Below, in pieces: positions 26,652-36,277 of a stretch of DNA of 64,000 bases. The position numbers and the translations under genes were made by a program. Source of the DNA: JBBROS01 sp965213845 (GTDB lineage: Bacteria > Pseudomonadota > Alphaproteobacteria > Acetobacterales > Acetobacteraceae); assembly GCA_965213845.1 (NCBI GenBank), contig CBDCAI010000005.1, positions 1 to 64,000 of the forward strand, in the 5' to 3' direction. Position 1 is the first letter of the stretch; every line of letters begins with the position of its first letter. The notes below the pieces were generated by a model. The model searched no databases. It was not told the origin of the DNA and saw nothing but the letters and a program-made list of their open reading frames with translations.

Positions 26652-27458
26652 CTAGGCTGCGGGCGCTGGGGGTGCGGCGTGGAACCGGAGCTGGCGCAGG
26701 TCCATCAGCGCGATGTCGGCCTCGTCGGTGACCAGCATGCGCTGTCCGGTGGGGATGGACCAGTCATCCTGTTCCAGCCATTCGGTGCGCCGGGCGAGCA
26801 GGAGGGAGGGGTCGGCGCTGGCAGTCGTGCCGGGGTAGCGGGTGGGGATGAAGCCGACGGCCGTGCCTTCGTTCATCCAGGTGAAGCGGACCGGCATCCA
26901 GACCTGGTCGCGCAGGTCTGCCGGCGGTTCGATCGTGATGGAGGCGATGCGGTGGAAGGGGATCCAGACGTAGCGGCCGTCGACGACCGCTTCGGTTGCG
27001 GGGCCGAGGCGGGGGTCGGCGTCGGCGACCCATTCGGCGTCCGTGCCGTCGATGGTGGCCGGCGAGGGCGGGGCGGCGTCGAAGGCGGCGTCGCGCAGGC
27101 GCGCGGCCCGGGCGGGTTCGCCGGTGCCGAGCAGCCGTGTGGCCTCGATCAGGAGGGGCAGCCAGGGGCCGGGTTCGCCGAGGACGGTGGGGGTGCGTTC
27201 GCCGCGGAATACCTTGGCGCGCAGCACCTCGCACCGGATCAGGACTTCGTAGGTCTTGACCATGGGGTCCGTGGTGGGGTCCAGCTCACCGGCGAGGGCG
27301 AGCTGGGTGAGGGCGCGGTCCCATTCGCCGGTGATGCAGAACAGCTGGAACAGGAAGGTGCGAAGCTTCGCATCCCGGGGCGCCCGGCGGACCTCGACCT
27401 TGAGGAGGTCGAGGGCCTGGTGGACGTTCCCGGTCTGCAGCGACTCGCGCGCGGTCAA
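26652..27458 (-). CDS. tagJ: T6SS accessory protein TagJ (ImpE family)
   Basis: 268 residues. An N-terminal TPR-like region (QTGNVHQALDLLKVEVRRAP, then LRTFLFQLFCITGEWDRAL) and a C-terminal ImpE part with YVWIPFHRI and DLRDQVWMPVRFTW. TagJ binds the sheath subunit TssB and assists ClpV-driven disassembly in some systems. The TTG at 27458 gives the family length; the open frame continues upstream through hcp in another phase and is not coding there. Confidence 0.88.
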   Translation of the reverse strand: MTARESLQTGNVHQALDLLKVEVRRAPRDAKLRTFLFQLFCITGEWDRALTQLALAGELDPTTDPMVKTYEVLIRCEVLRAKVFRGERTPTVLGEPGPWLPLLIEATRLLGTGEPARAARLRDAAFDAAPPSPATIDGTDAEWVADADPRLGPATEAVVDGRYVWIPFHRIASITIEPPADLRDQVWMPVRFTWMNEGTAVGFIPTRYPGTTASADPSLLLARRTEWLEQDDWSIPTGQRMLVTDEADIALMDLRQLRFHAAPPAPAA

Positions 27459-27463
27459 GGCGA

Positions 27464-28075
27464 CTACTTGATCAGCTTGTCGTCCTGGTCCTTCACGTTC
27501 TTGACGCGGTTCCAGCCCCCGGGGATGACTGCGCCCAGGCTGCCGTCCGGGTTCTGCGGGGCATAGTGGACCTGCAGCCCGCCGTATTCGAAGGTCGCTG
27601 TCTCCTTCGGGGATTCGTCGTCGTAGGACCACGATATGGTCTTCACGGCGACCAGCTTGAAGCGGAAGACGAGGTAGATGATGCCGGACGTGTTGCCGCC
27701 TGCCGACTTGCGGAGGCCGAGGGTCACCATCTGGAACGGCGTGCCCGAGCAGGCCAGCTCGAACAATGCGGGCGAGAAGCGGTCGATCTTGCGGGTGATG
27801 GAGAAGGGATTGAACGTGACGCGCCCGGCACCGGCGCCGGTGCTCTGGCTGCCGATGTTGAGCGTCTGCTCGATGTCGAAGCTGAAATCCTCGATCTCGA
27901 ACAGGCCGGGGACCGTATCGCCCTTTTCCGTCTTGCCGCCGGCAAGGGCGTCAGCGAACTTGAACGTCTTCCACATGCTGTCTTTCGCATTGACGATGCT
28001 TTTGTCGATCTGCGATTCGGAACCCTGATAGACGTTGCTGTAGTCCTGGAACCACATATAGCCGTCGACCGCCAT
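27464..28075 (-). CDS. hcp: T6SS tube protein Hcp (TssD)
   Basis: 203 residues, about 35 longer than common Hcp proteins. It begins MAVDGYMWFQDYS and shows FEIEDFSFDIEQ, FNPFSITRKID, FSPALFELACSG and a late SWSYDDESPKETATFEYGG, all Hcp-like. Hexameric rings stack into the inner tube and carry effectors. A strong GGAGGG ribosome site lies 7 bases before ATG in an AT-rich gap with two stem-loops (28092-28126), suggesting higher expression than its operon neighbours. Confidence 0.93.
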   Translation of the reverse strand: MAVDGYMWFQDYSNVYQGSESQIDKSIVNAKDSMWKTFKFADALAGGKTEKGDTVPGLFEIEDFSFDIEQTLNIGSQSTGAGAGRVTFNPFSITRKIDRFSPALFELACSGTPFQMVTLGLRKSAGGNTSGIIYLVFRFKLVAVKTISWSYDDESPKETATFEYGGLQVHYAPQNPDGSLGAVIPGGWNRVKNVKDQDDKLIK

Positions 28076-28079
28076 GACC

Positions 28080-28126
28080 TATCCCTCCATGTTTCGCGCA
28101 AGAAATTATGATTTCGTCAAGAAATC
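28080..28126 (-). promoter_or_regulatory. AT-rich tssC-hcp junction with hairpins and strong RBS
   Basis: A short low-GC island in a very GC-rich operon. On the mRNA strand it holds GATTTC-TTGAC-GAAATC (28110-28126, overlapping the tssC stop), a second smaller TTTC-TTGCGC-GAAA hairpin (28092-28105), and GGAGGG before the hcp ATG. It may be a processing or stabilising site that lets hcp mRNA accumulate apart from the rest of the transcript. Confidence 0.5.
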
Positions 28127-29615
28127 ACTTGGGCATTCTAGATACCAGACGCAACGAAACAGACAACCCCTCCAGCTGATAATGGGGCTTCAGATAGAAC
28201 TTCGCGCTGTAGTAGCCGGGGTTCTCCTCGTCCTCCTCGATCTCGACGGCGGCGTCGGCCAGCGGGTGGGTGGCCTTGTACTCGTCCGTGCTCGAGCTGG
28301 GCGAGCCGTCCACGTACTGCAGCAGCCAGGTCTCGAGCCAGTCCTTCAGCTGCGACTGGGTCTTGGACGAGCCGACCTTGTCGCGGACCATGCACTTCAG
28401 GTAGTGCGCGAAGCGGCATGTGGCGAACAGGTAGGGCAGGCGGGCCGAGAGGTTGGCGTTCGCGGTGGCCGCGGAGTCCTGGTACTCCTGCGGCTTCTGC
28501 AACGACTGCGCGCCGATGAAGGCCGCGAAGTCGGAGTTCTTCTTGAAGATCAGGGGCATGAAGCCGTTCTTGGCGAGCTCCGCCTCCCGCCGGTCCGGGA
28601 TCGCGATCTCGGTCGGGCATTTCATCGCGACGCCGCCATCGGCATCGGGAAAGGTGTAGGCCGGCAGGCCTTCGACCGCGCCGCCGCTTTCCACGCCACG
28701 GATGTTGGAACACCAGCCGTACAGCTTGAAGGCGCGGGTGATGTTGGTGGCCATCGCGTAGGCGGAGTTGCACCAGGCGAACTTCGAGTGGTCCGCGTCG
28801 CCCACGTCCTCCTCGAAGTTGAACTCCTCCACCGGCTCGGTCTTCGCGCCGTAGGGCAGGCGTGCGAGGAAGCGCGGCATGGTGAGCCCGATGTAGCGCG
28901 AGTCCTCGCTTTCCCGCAGCGAGCGCCAGGCGGCATATTCCGGGGTCTGGAAGATCTTCGTCAGGTCGCGCGGGTTCGAAAGCTCCTCCCAGCTCTCCAT
29001 CTGCATGACGGTGGGTGCGGCTGCGGCGATGAACGGCGCGTGGGCCGAGGAGGCGACCTGGGCGAGGTCGCCCAGCAGCTGCACGTCCTGCGGCGAGTGG
29101 TCGAAATGGTAGTCGCCGACCAGCAGGCCGAAGGGCTCGCCGCCGAACTGGCCGTACTCCTCGTCGTAGATGCGCTTGAACAGCGGGCTCTGGTCCCAGG
29201 CGGTGCCGCGGAACTTCTTCAGCGTGCGGCCCAGCTCCTTCTTGGAGATGTTCATCACCTTGATCTTGAGCGTCTCGTCGGTCTCGGTGTTGTTCACCAG
29301 GTGGTGCAGGCCGCGCCAGGCGCCTTCGAGGGCCTGGAACTCCTCGGTATGGATGATCAGGTTGACCTGCTCGGTCAGTTTGGCGTCGATGGCCTTGATC
29401 ATCGCCTCGATGCTGCGGAGGCTGTCGTCGGACACCAGGGCCGTGTTGGACAGCGCCTGCTGCGCCAGCGTGTGGACCGCCGTCTCGATCGCGTCCTTCG
29501 CCCGGGCGCTTTTCGGCTTGAACTCGCGGTTCAGCAGGGCGGCGAACTCGTTCTCGGCTTCGGCAACCCCACCGAGGGCGCTGGGCCCGGTTGCGGACGT
29601 CTGAGCTTCGGACAT
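28125..29615 (-). CDS. tssC: T6SS sheath large subunit TssC (VipB)
   Basis: 496 residues, normal. Signatures: LNLI-like HTEEFQALEGAWRGLHHLV, KKFRGTAWDQSPLFKRIYDE, PFGLLVGDYHFDH, WRSLRESEDSRYIGLTMPRF and a late RFAHYLKCMVRDKVG. TssB and TssC polymerise into the contractile sheath. It begins 3 bases after the tssB stop. Confidence 0.97.
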   Translation of the reverse strand: MSEAQTSATGPSALGGVAEAENEFAALLNREFKPKSARAKDAIETAVHTLAQQALSNTALVSDDSLRSIEAMIKAIDAKLTEQVNLIIHTEEFQALEGAWRGLHHLVNNTETDETLKIKVMNISKKELGRTLKKFRGTAWDQSPLFKRIYDEEYGQFGGEPFGLLVGDYHFDHSPQDVQLLGDLAQVASSAHAPFIAAAAPTVMQMESWEELSNPRDLTKIFQTPEYAAWRSLRESEDSRYIGLTMPRFLARLPYGAKTEPVEEFNFEEDVGDADHSKFAWCNSAYAMATNITRAFKLYGWCSNIRGVESGGAVEGLPAYTFPDADGGVAMKCPTEIAIPDRREAELAKNGFMPLIFKKNSDFAAFIGAQSLQKPQEYQDSAATANANLSARLPYLFATCRFAHYLKCMVRDKVGSSKTQSQLKDWLETWLLQYVDGSPSSSTDEYKATHPLADAAVEIEEDEENPGYYSAKFYLKPHYQLEGLSVSLRLVSRMPK

Positions 29616-29618
29616 GCG

Positions 29619-30137
29619 TTACTCCTCCCCGGCGTCGGCGCTCGTCGGCGCGGGCTTGGCGGCGATGCTGGCCAGGAGCGCCGGGTCGTTCAGCGCCTTG
29701 GTGATCAGCGCCTCGGCGCCGCTTTTGCCGTCCATGTAGGTCAGCAGGTTGCTGAGCTGGTTGCGCGCCTCCAGCAGCTTGGCCAGGCTGTCGACCTTCT
29801 TGGCGACGGCTCCGGGCGAGAAGTCGTCCATGCTCTCGAAGGTGATGTCGACCGCGAGGTTGCCCTCGCCGGTCAGGGTGTTGGGCACCATGAAGGCGAC
29901 GCGCGGCTTCATGGACTTCATCCGCTCGTCGAAGTTGTCGACGTCGATCTCGAGCATCTTGCGGTCGGCCACCGCCGGCAGCGGCTCGGCCGGCTTGCCC
30001 GACAGGTCGGCCATGACGCCCACCACGAAGGGCAGCTGCACCTTCTTCTCCGACCCGTACGTCTCGACGTCGTACTCGATCTGCACCCTTGGCGCCCGAT
30101 TGCGGGCGATGAACTTTTGACTGCTCGCCTTGGCCAT
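29619..30137 (-). CDS. tssB: T6SS sheath small subunit TssB (VipA)
   Basis: 172 residues. It shows RNRAPRVQIEYDVETYG, LPFVVGVMADLSG and the FDERMKSMKPRVAF stretch conserved in TssB, plus the C-terminal helix (residues 125-160) that ClpV and TssC contact. It starts 88 bases downstream of tssA. Confidence 0.97.
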   Translation of the reverse strand: MAKASSQKFIARNRAPRVQIEYDVETYGSEKKVQLPFVVGVMADLSGKPAEPLPAVADRKMLEIDVDNFDERMKSMKPRVAFMVPNTLTGEGNLAVDITFESMDDFSPGAVAKKVDSLAKLLEARNQLSNLLTYMDGKSGAEALITKALNDPALLASIAAKPAPTSADAGEE

Positions 30138-30224
30138 GGCCGGACCTCATCCCCTTCGCGTGGGGAACCTTAGGCGCAGTCCAAGCCGTTCTGCAATGGG
30201 ATCGGTTCCCGTTGGCGCCGAGTT

Positions 30225-31328
30225 CTACTCCGGCGGCGTGCCGGCGACGGCGTGCGCCTGGAGCAGCCCGTCGGGCGCCATGTCGCGCAGGATGTCCATG
30301 AAGGGCAGCGGCGCCAGGCGCCGGGCCCGGTCGATGAGCAGCGGCAGCGGGCTCGAGGGCTCGTGCAGGCGGAAGTAGGCGGCCGCGAGCTCGAGCGCGT
30401 GCAGCGCGTCGTTGCGGTTATGGAGCGCCACGACCGAGCGGATCGCCGCGGGTGCGCGGGCCCGGGGTGCGGGGCTGCCGGGCTCGCCCGCCGGGGCATC
30501 CGGGCCGTTGCCGGTGTCGGCGTCAGGCGTGCCTTCGGCGTCGGCGTCGGCGTCGGCGGCCGGATCGTCCGTCGCCGCCGCGGCTGCGGCCGCTGCGAGG
30601 GTGCGGAAGCGGGTCAGGTCCTTCAGGATCTCGCGCAGCAGCTTGACCAGGTTGTCGAGGGTGGGCCCGTTGCCGGGGCCGGCCTGGCGGTCGAATGCGG
30701 CGCCGATGCCGGCGACGTCGGCCACCGCGCCTTCCAGCGCCGCCGCAGTGGCCGAAAGTGCGGCCTGGTCGGTCTTGACGAAGGTGTCGACGATCTCGGC
30801 CTCGCTCAGCCGTTCGCGGCCGGGCTCGGGCTCCATCGCGCCGTTCAGCACGGCCAGGTCGCGGTAGGTGACGGGCCGGATGCGCGGCAGGCTGGCCAGC
30901 GGCAGCTCCCGCAAGGGCCGCAGGACGCTCACGGGGTTCTGCAAGGCCAGCAGCGCGTTGGCCCGCGGCATCGGGTCGTTGTCGTCCTCGGGGTCCAGCA
31001 GCGGATGCACCGGGTCCCACAGGGTGTCCAGCGTCTGCCGCAGCAGCGCAAGCCCGGCGGCGAACCCGGGAAGGCCCGCCACATGCAGCCGGGCGACCGT
31101 CAGGAAGGCCATGACCCGGAGGTCCCGCGTGCGGGCCAGCAGGGCTTCGGCCAGGCTGGCCGTCAGCGCCCAGTCCGGTGGGACGGCCGGTTCGACGGTG
31201 GTGCCGAACTGGCCTTCCGGCTTGCCCTTTGCCGCCAGCTCCATCTCGCCGAACGTCGCATCCAGCCCCAGGTCGGGGCCGGCTGCGGTGTCGTCCTGCA
31301 GGTCGGGGAGGGGAAACGCCTCGGTCAT
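30225..31328 (-). CDS. tssA: T6SS TssA (ImpA) baseplate/tail organiser
   Basis: 367 residues. The conserved ImpA N-terminal domain spans about 40-170 (DWALTASLAEALLARTRDLRV-like start, WDPVHPLLDPEDDNDP, RANALLAL). A low-complexity linker rich in Ala, Asp and Pro (about 255-305) precedes a C-terminal VALHNRNDALHAL-type helical domain with PLPLLIDRARRLAPLPFMDIL. TssA primes baseplate assembly and sheath polymerisation. ATG 31328 is used; the frame's earlier ATG at 31379 would add 17 unconserved residues. Confidence 0.92.
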   Translation of the reverse strand: MTEAFPLPDLQDDTAAGPDLGLDATFGEMELAAKGKPEGQFGTTVEPAVPPDWALTASLAEALLARTRDLRVMAFLTVARLHVAGLPGFAAGLALLRQTLDTLWDPVHPLLDPEDDNDPMPRANALLALQNPVSVLRPLRELPLASLPRIRPVTYRDLAVLNGAMEPEPGRERLSEAEIVDTFVKTDQAALSATAAALEGAVADVAGIGAAFDRQAGPGNGPTLDNLVKLLREILKDLTRFRTLAAAAAAAATDDPAADADADAEGTPDADTGNGPDAPAGEPGSPAPRARAPAAIRSVVALHNRNDALHALELAAAYFRLHEPSSPLPLLIDRARRLAPLPFMDILRDMAPDGLLQAHAVAGTPPE

Positions 31329-31403
31329 GTTGTGTCGATCCTGGGTCGGAATGGCCGGGCTGTCCAGCGGGCTTGCCACCCCTGATGAGGTCCGGGGCGG
31401 CCC

Positions 31404-34400
31404 TTATTGCACGACCGGGCAGCGGAAGGCCGGCAGCAGCGGGCTGGTGAAGGGGTTGGGCGTGGCGTGGAGCTCGAGCCGGGCTTGCAGATCGCCCAGC
31501 GTGAACAGCAGCGTGGTGCGGTCCCCGGCCGTCGTCGGGCGGGCCTGGGCCAGGAGGCGGAACACCGCCCAGGGCCCGGTCGCCTCGGTGGTGGCCGGGG
31601 GGCTGCCGGCGACGTTGACGGTCAGGCGCGCCGTGGTGGCCGGGGGACGGCCGGGCCAGGCCAGGGCGGCCGGGCGGGCCGTCGTGCCCCGCGTGGCCGT
31701 CAGGGTGGTGGGGCCGAGCTCGAGCTTGAGGTCGGTGGCGCGGGGGTCGAGCGTGCCGGGCGACAGGTCGAAGCGGACCATGGGCTGTGCGGCGCCTGCG
31801 GGGAAGAACAGGTCGCGGATGGCTTCGGCGCGCTGGAACTGCGCGAGGTCGGCTGCGGACACCGGGGCATTCACGCCGTCCACGGCCCGCAGGCGCCAGG
31901 GCCGCGCCGTGGTGTCGACATAGGGCCGGAGCTGGGCGTTGAAGAAGGCGTCGATGGCGCCGCCGGGGCCGAGCAGGCGGACGAAGTCCGGCAGCGGGGC
32001 ATCGGCGGTGGCGGCGGGGAAGAAGGGGTAGCGGTCGGCAACCACGGCGGGGGCACAGGCTGCCGGGCCCGCCGCCGGCGCTCCATGCGGCGATCATCGC
32101 GCCGCGGGGGCCGCCGTCGCGCAGCGATGCGCCGCCGTTGGCCACCGAGACCATCCAGCGCGAGAGGGGTTGCGGCTGGCGCAGCGCCTCGGACCGCAGC
32201 GCGAGGGCCGGGTCGTCGGCGGGGGCGACGCCGGCGGGCTTTGCGGTGCTGGCGGCCTGCTTGGCGAGTTGCTGCTGCAGGTCGCCGAGCGGGCGGAGCA
32301 CCTGGTCGATGGGCGCGACGCCGCCGGTGCCGAACAGGGCGCGGAGCGTGCGGAACTGCTCGTCGACCGCCATCAGGGCGGCCTTGGCCGGCGCCTCGGG
32401 CCCGGTGGCCGACAGCGCCGCCCCGGGCGCCAGCTCCGCGGCCGCGGCGGCCAGAATGGTGCGGATGGGGGAATGGGGCGAGGCCAGGATATAGAGGTCC
32501 TGCGCGGCCTGCGTCAGGCTCCGCAGCGGCGCGACGTCCAGGTCGTCGAGCATGGTGCGCCAGGCGGCGGCGTAGTCCGCCGCATACAGGCGCATGACGT
32601 CGGCTTCCAGCGTGGCGCGCTGCGGCCCCTGCGGGTCGATCGGCGTGCCGACGACCCAGCTTTCGGCGGCGGCCGCCTGCACCGCGGCGGCCAGGGCCGG
32701 CAGCACGGCGGTGCGCAGGCCCGCGATGGTGTGGACGCCCGGGATCGGCTGCTCGAGTCCGGTGCCGGAGCGGCGGAGGAACACGCGCACGCCGGCCGGC
32801 CCCAGCGCCTCGGCGGGGCGCCATCCCGGGACGGCCCGCGCGTCCGCCATCGGTTTCAGCCGGGCATAGGCGCGCTGGGCCAGCGGCACGCGGGCGATGC
32901 TGGTGCGCGCCTGGTCCACCAGGGGCCCGTCGAGCGGCACGGGGGGCATGCGGCCGGCCAGCAGCGCGGCCAGGTGCCGGGCGAGTGCGGCGCGGGTGCC
33001 GTCGTTGGCGGCGCCGGGCAGGCTCGTGGCCCAGTCCTGCGCGAACCAGGCTTCGATCGAGGCGCGGTCCAGCGGCCCGGCCCCGCCCAGCATCAGATAG
33101 AGCCGCGTCGCCTCGTACAACCGGTCGGACTGGCCGAGCGCGCCGCGCACCTCCGCCTCCGCGCGCCAGACCAGGCGGGGCAGCAGCGCGTACTCGAGGG
33201 CGTTCCTGTAGGCGGCCTGGGCGCCGGCGCGGAGTTTCTCGTCCTGGTTGAAACCCAATCTGTCGTCATGCGCCGACTCAGGCGTGGGGATCGCGTTTGC
33301 CCGGCTTCCAGCCAGGGCAGCAGCGCGGCGAAATCCGCGTCGCCGACCGGCTCCGGCATGCCGGCTGCGTCGGTGATGGCGGGCCCCGGGCTTGCCGGAT
33401 CGGGGGCGGTCAGCAGCCTGGTCCGGGCGGCATCGATGGTCTGCACCGCGCCGTGCCGCAGGGTCAGCAGCGCCGCGCTGCCCAGCACGGCCAGGAGGAC
33501 ACATGCGCCGAAGCCGCCCAGGCGGAGCGCCCGCCGGCGGCGTGCCGCGCCGGGGCGGAAGGCGACCAGCGGGGCTTCGGGGAAACACGACGTCGTGCAG
33601 CAGGTCGGTCAGGAAGTAGGAGCGGCCTGCAGCCGGCTGCAGGCGCGCCGCCCGTTTCTGGTCCAGCCCGAAGGCGCGCGAGAGCCCGCCGGTCAGGCGG
33701 TCGATGGGCGTGCCCTCCTGCGTGCCGGATGTCAGGTAGACGCCGCGCAGCAGCGGCGTCCGGCCTGCCGCGTCGGGGCCGAAGCTGCGGCCGAGGAAGG
33801 CGTGCAGGCCGGGCAGGACGCTGGCCACCTGGCCGGGAAATCCGGCGATCGCGGACAGGCGCTCGGGCGCCGTCTCGACATCCAGGCGGCGATACAGGCG
33901 GCGGTTCAGCCGGTCCAGCAAGGGGTCGAACAGGCCGTCGAGGATCGGGCGGGGTGGGGTCAGCGGCAGGGTCGTGCCCCAGACCTGCGCCCGGCCGGTG
34001 CGGTCCAGGTCGTCGAAGAACTCGCTGAAGCCGGCCAGCAGGTCCGCCTTGGTCAGCAGCAGGTAGACCGGGAGTCGCATGCCGAAGGCTTCGTCCAGCT
34101 CGTCGATGCGCGCGCGGACGGCGATGGCGTGCGCCGCCTCGGGCGCCCCGGCCCCCGTCGGTCCATCGCCGGCGGCCACGACGTCCCCGAGGGCGATCGC
34201 GACCAGCACGCCGTTGAGCGGCTGCTTGGGGCGGGTGCGGCGCAGCAGGGCCAGGAAGGCCTGCCAGCCCGCGCGGTCGATCGCCGCGTTGCTGTCTTGC
34301 GTCGTGTAGCGCCCGGCGGTGTCGATCAGGACTCCGGCCTCGGTGAACCACCACTCGCACAGGCGCGTGCCGCCCACGCCCGAGACCGCGCCCGGCCCCA

Positions 34401-34810
34401 GCGCGCCATCGAGCGGGAAGCTGAGGCCGGCGTTCAGCAGTGCGGTGGTCTTGCCGGCGCCGGGGGGGCCGATGATGGCGTACCAGGGCTGCTCGTTCAG
34501 CAGTCGGCGGCCCTTGGCCTTGCGCAGCAGCGCCAGGGCCTCGGCCAGGCGGCCCTGCACGGCGGCGGCCTCGTCCTGCGCGGCGGCGCCCATGCCGTGG
34601 GTCAGCTGCGCCTCCTGCCGGGTGCGGCGCCAGTCCAGGCCCAGGTTGGCCGCCATCCCAGGCGACCAGCATCAGCAGCACCAGCGAAAGGCGGGCGGGC
34701 ACCGGTTCCAGCCAGGGCAGCAGCGGCCCCAGCACCCAGGCGATGCCGCACAGGACCTGCACGCCCACCAGCGTCACCAGCCAGCGCACGACGGACAGCT
34801 GCAGCGTCAT
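31404..34810 (-). pseudogene. tssM: T6SS membrane-complex protein TssM (IcmF), frameshifted
   Basis: Five collinear pieces make one TssM of about 1,130 residues: two N-terminal membrane segments from ATG 34810; then Walker A IIGPPGAGKTT and DTAGRYTTQDS; a third membrane segment (FGACVLLAVLGSAALL); the helical core (NQDEKLRAGAQAAYRNAL); and the C-terminal beta domain to the stop at 31404. Frame changes fall near 34657, 33580, 33300 and 32068; three look like one extra base in a G or C run. TssM spans the inner membrane and binds TssJ and TssL. Restoring four bases gives a normal protein, so sequence error is as likely as true loss. Confidence 0.88.
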
Positions 34811-34840
34811 GATGGGAGGGGCGTCATGCGGTGAAAGGCG

Positions 34841-36174
34841 TCATGGGTTGAGCGGGCCGGAGGCGACGATGATCTCGAGGCGGCGGTTCCGTTCCCGGCC
34901 CTCGGGGGTGGTGTCGGGGCCGAGCGGCTCGGTGTCGGCCCGGCCTTCGGCGACGAGGCGGGCCGGGTCGGGCACGCTGCGGGCCAGGGCGGTGCGGAGG
35001 GCGGTGGCGCGGGCCAAGGAGAGGGCGAACTTCGAGGGGTAGGCGACGCTGCGCGGGGGTTTGCGAATCGGTATGGCCGACGATGCGCAGCGGGCCCGGC
35101 TCCGCGCCCAGTGCCTGGGCCAGCCGGTCCGGCAGCGGCCCGCGGATCAGCACCGCGGTGGTGGGCGGGAACAGCGCCGCGGCCGAGACGCGCACGATCG
35201 CGGCCCCCGGCGCCTCGATCACCTCGACGCCCGGCAGGCCGGCCAGCGCGGCGCGGAGGCGGGTGGCGGGGCCGGGCGGGGGCGGCTCGGGCGCGGGCGG
35301 CGGCGGGGGCGTGGCCGGGGGGCGGACCAGGGCCGGCATGGTGGCCGGGGGTGCGGCGAGGGCCTCGGCGTAGAACATGTCGGACGCGCCGTTCAGGCTG
35401 GCCAGGCACCCGACGTAGACCGCGACGACGATCCCCAGCGCGGCGCTGCCCGCCACCCAGACCGGCACGCCGGCGCGCGGCGGCGGCGGCAGGCGCACCC
35501 CGGCCACCTCGGCCGACAGCGGCTCGGCCGGCCGCGCCCCACCTTCCCCGCCGCCGGCCTCGATCATGCCGAACACCTGGTGCCGAACCCGCGCCAGCTG
35601 CTTCGCCCCGTCCGGCACGGTCCGGTAGGGGCCCATCATGCCGAGCGAGAGGCAGACGAACATCAGCTCGACGACGGGCAAGTTGGCCGGCAGCGCGGTG
35701 CGCAGCGTGCGGAGCTGGTCGAAGAAGCCGGTGCCGGCCTTGTCGTCGTCGTGCAGCGCCCCGGGCCAGCGGCTCCTGCTGCCAGCGGCCCTGGCTGCCC
35801 CAGGGCGTGTGCAGCACGACGTCGTCGAGCGCGGCACACAGGGCGTAGTGGGCCAGGCGGACCTGGTCCATCGGCACGCCGCCGGCCTTGGCCCGGCGCT
35901 CGAAGCTTCGCAGCTCCCGCCGGGTGCGCTCGCGCATGTCGTTGGGGTCGGGCACGCTGGCGGTGTTGCGGAGGCGGGCGAGCAGCTGCAGCAGCGGGGC
36001 CGCGGCGACGGCGAGCGGGCCGGTGCCGGTGCCGACGGTCTCGAGGTCGGGGCCTGAAGGTGCAGGTGCGGGTGTTGGGGCCTGGATGCGGGGCGGGGCG
36101 CGCGTCCCGCCCGGGGCCGGGCGGATGACGGTGCGGTCCTGCTCGCCCGGTTCCTCGAACGGGTTGTCGATCAT
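34841..36174 (-). pseudogene. tssL: T6SS TssL (DotU) with C-terminal OmpA-like domain, frameshifted
   Basis: Three pieces: a cytoplasmic DotU domain (LLQLLARLRNT, ALDDVVLHTPWGSQGRWQQ), continued after a shift near 35760 by KAGTGFFDQLRTLRT, LMFVCLSLGMMG and a membrane helix; then, after a shift near 35060, an OmpA-like peptidoglycan-binding tail (GHTDS followed by PSKFALSLARA and RLEIIVASGPLNP). Both shifts look like one extra base in a C run. TssL anchors the membrane complex to TssM and the cell wall. The N-terminus carries DRTVI at residues 13-17. ATG 36174 heads the operon, divergent from the glucosaminidase gene. Confidence 0.87.
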
Positions 36175-36277
36175 CGGCGCTCCCCGATGAAAAGGGCTAG
36201 CACCGCCGGGGCCGTTCGCGCAACGTTACGGATGGCCGGACCCTGCGGGGGCGGCCCAGCGAAGGAGTTCCGCCGCC
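36175..36277. promoter_or_regulatory. Divergent tssL / glucosaminidase promoter region
   Basis: A 103-base gap between the two divergent starts; it should hold both promoters. Near its centre is ACGTTACGG (36223-36231), which recurs at 37700-37708, 36 bases before tagF, and at 41863-41871 inside a lipoprotein gene. No clear sigma-70 or sigma-54 consensus was seen. AAGGAG precedes the GTG of the glucosaminidase. Confidence 0.4.
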
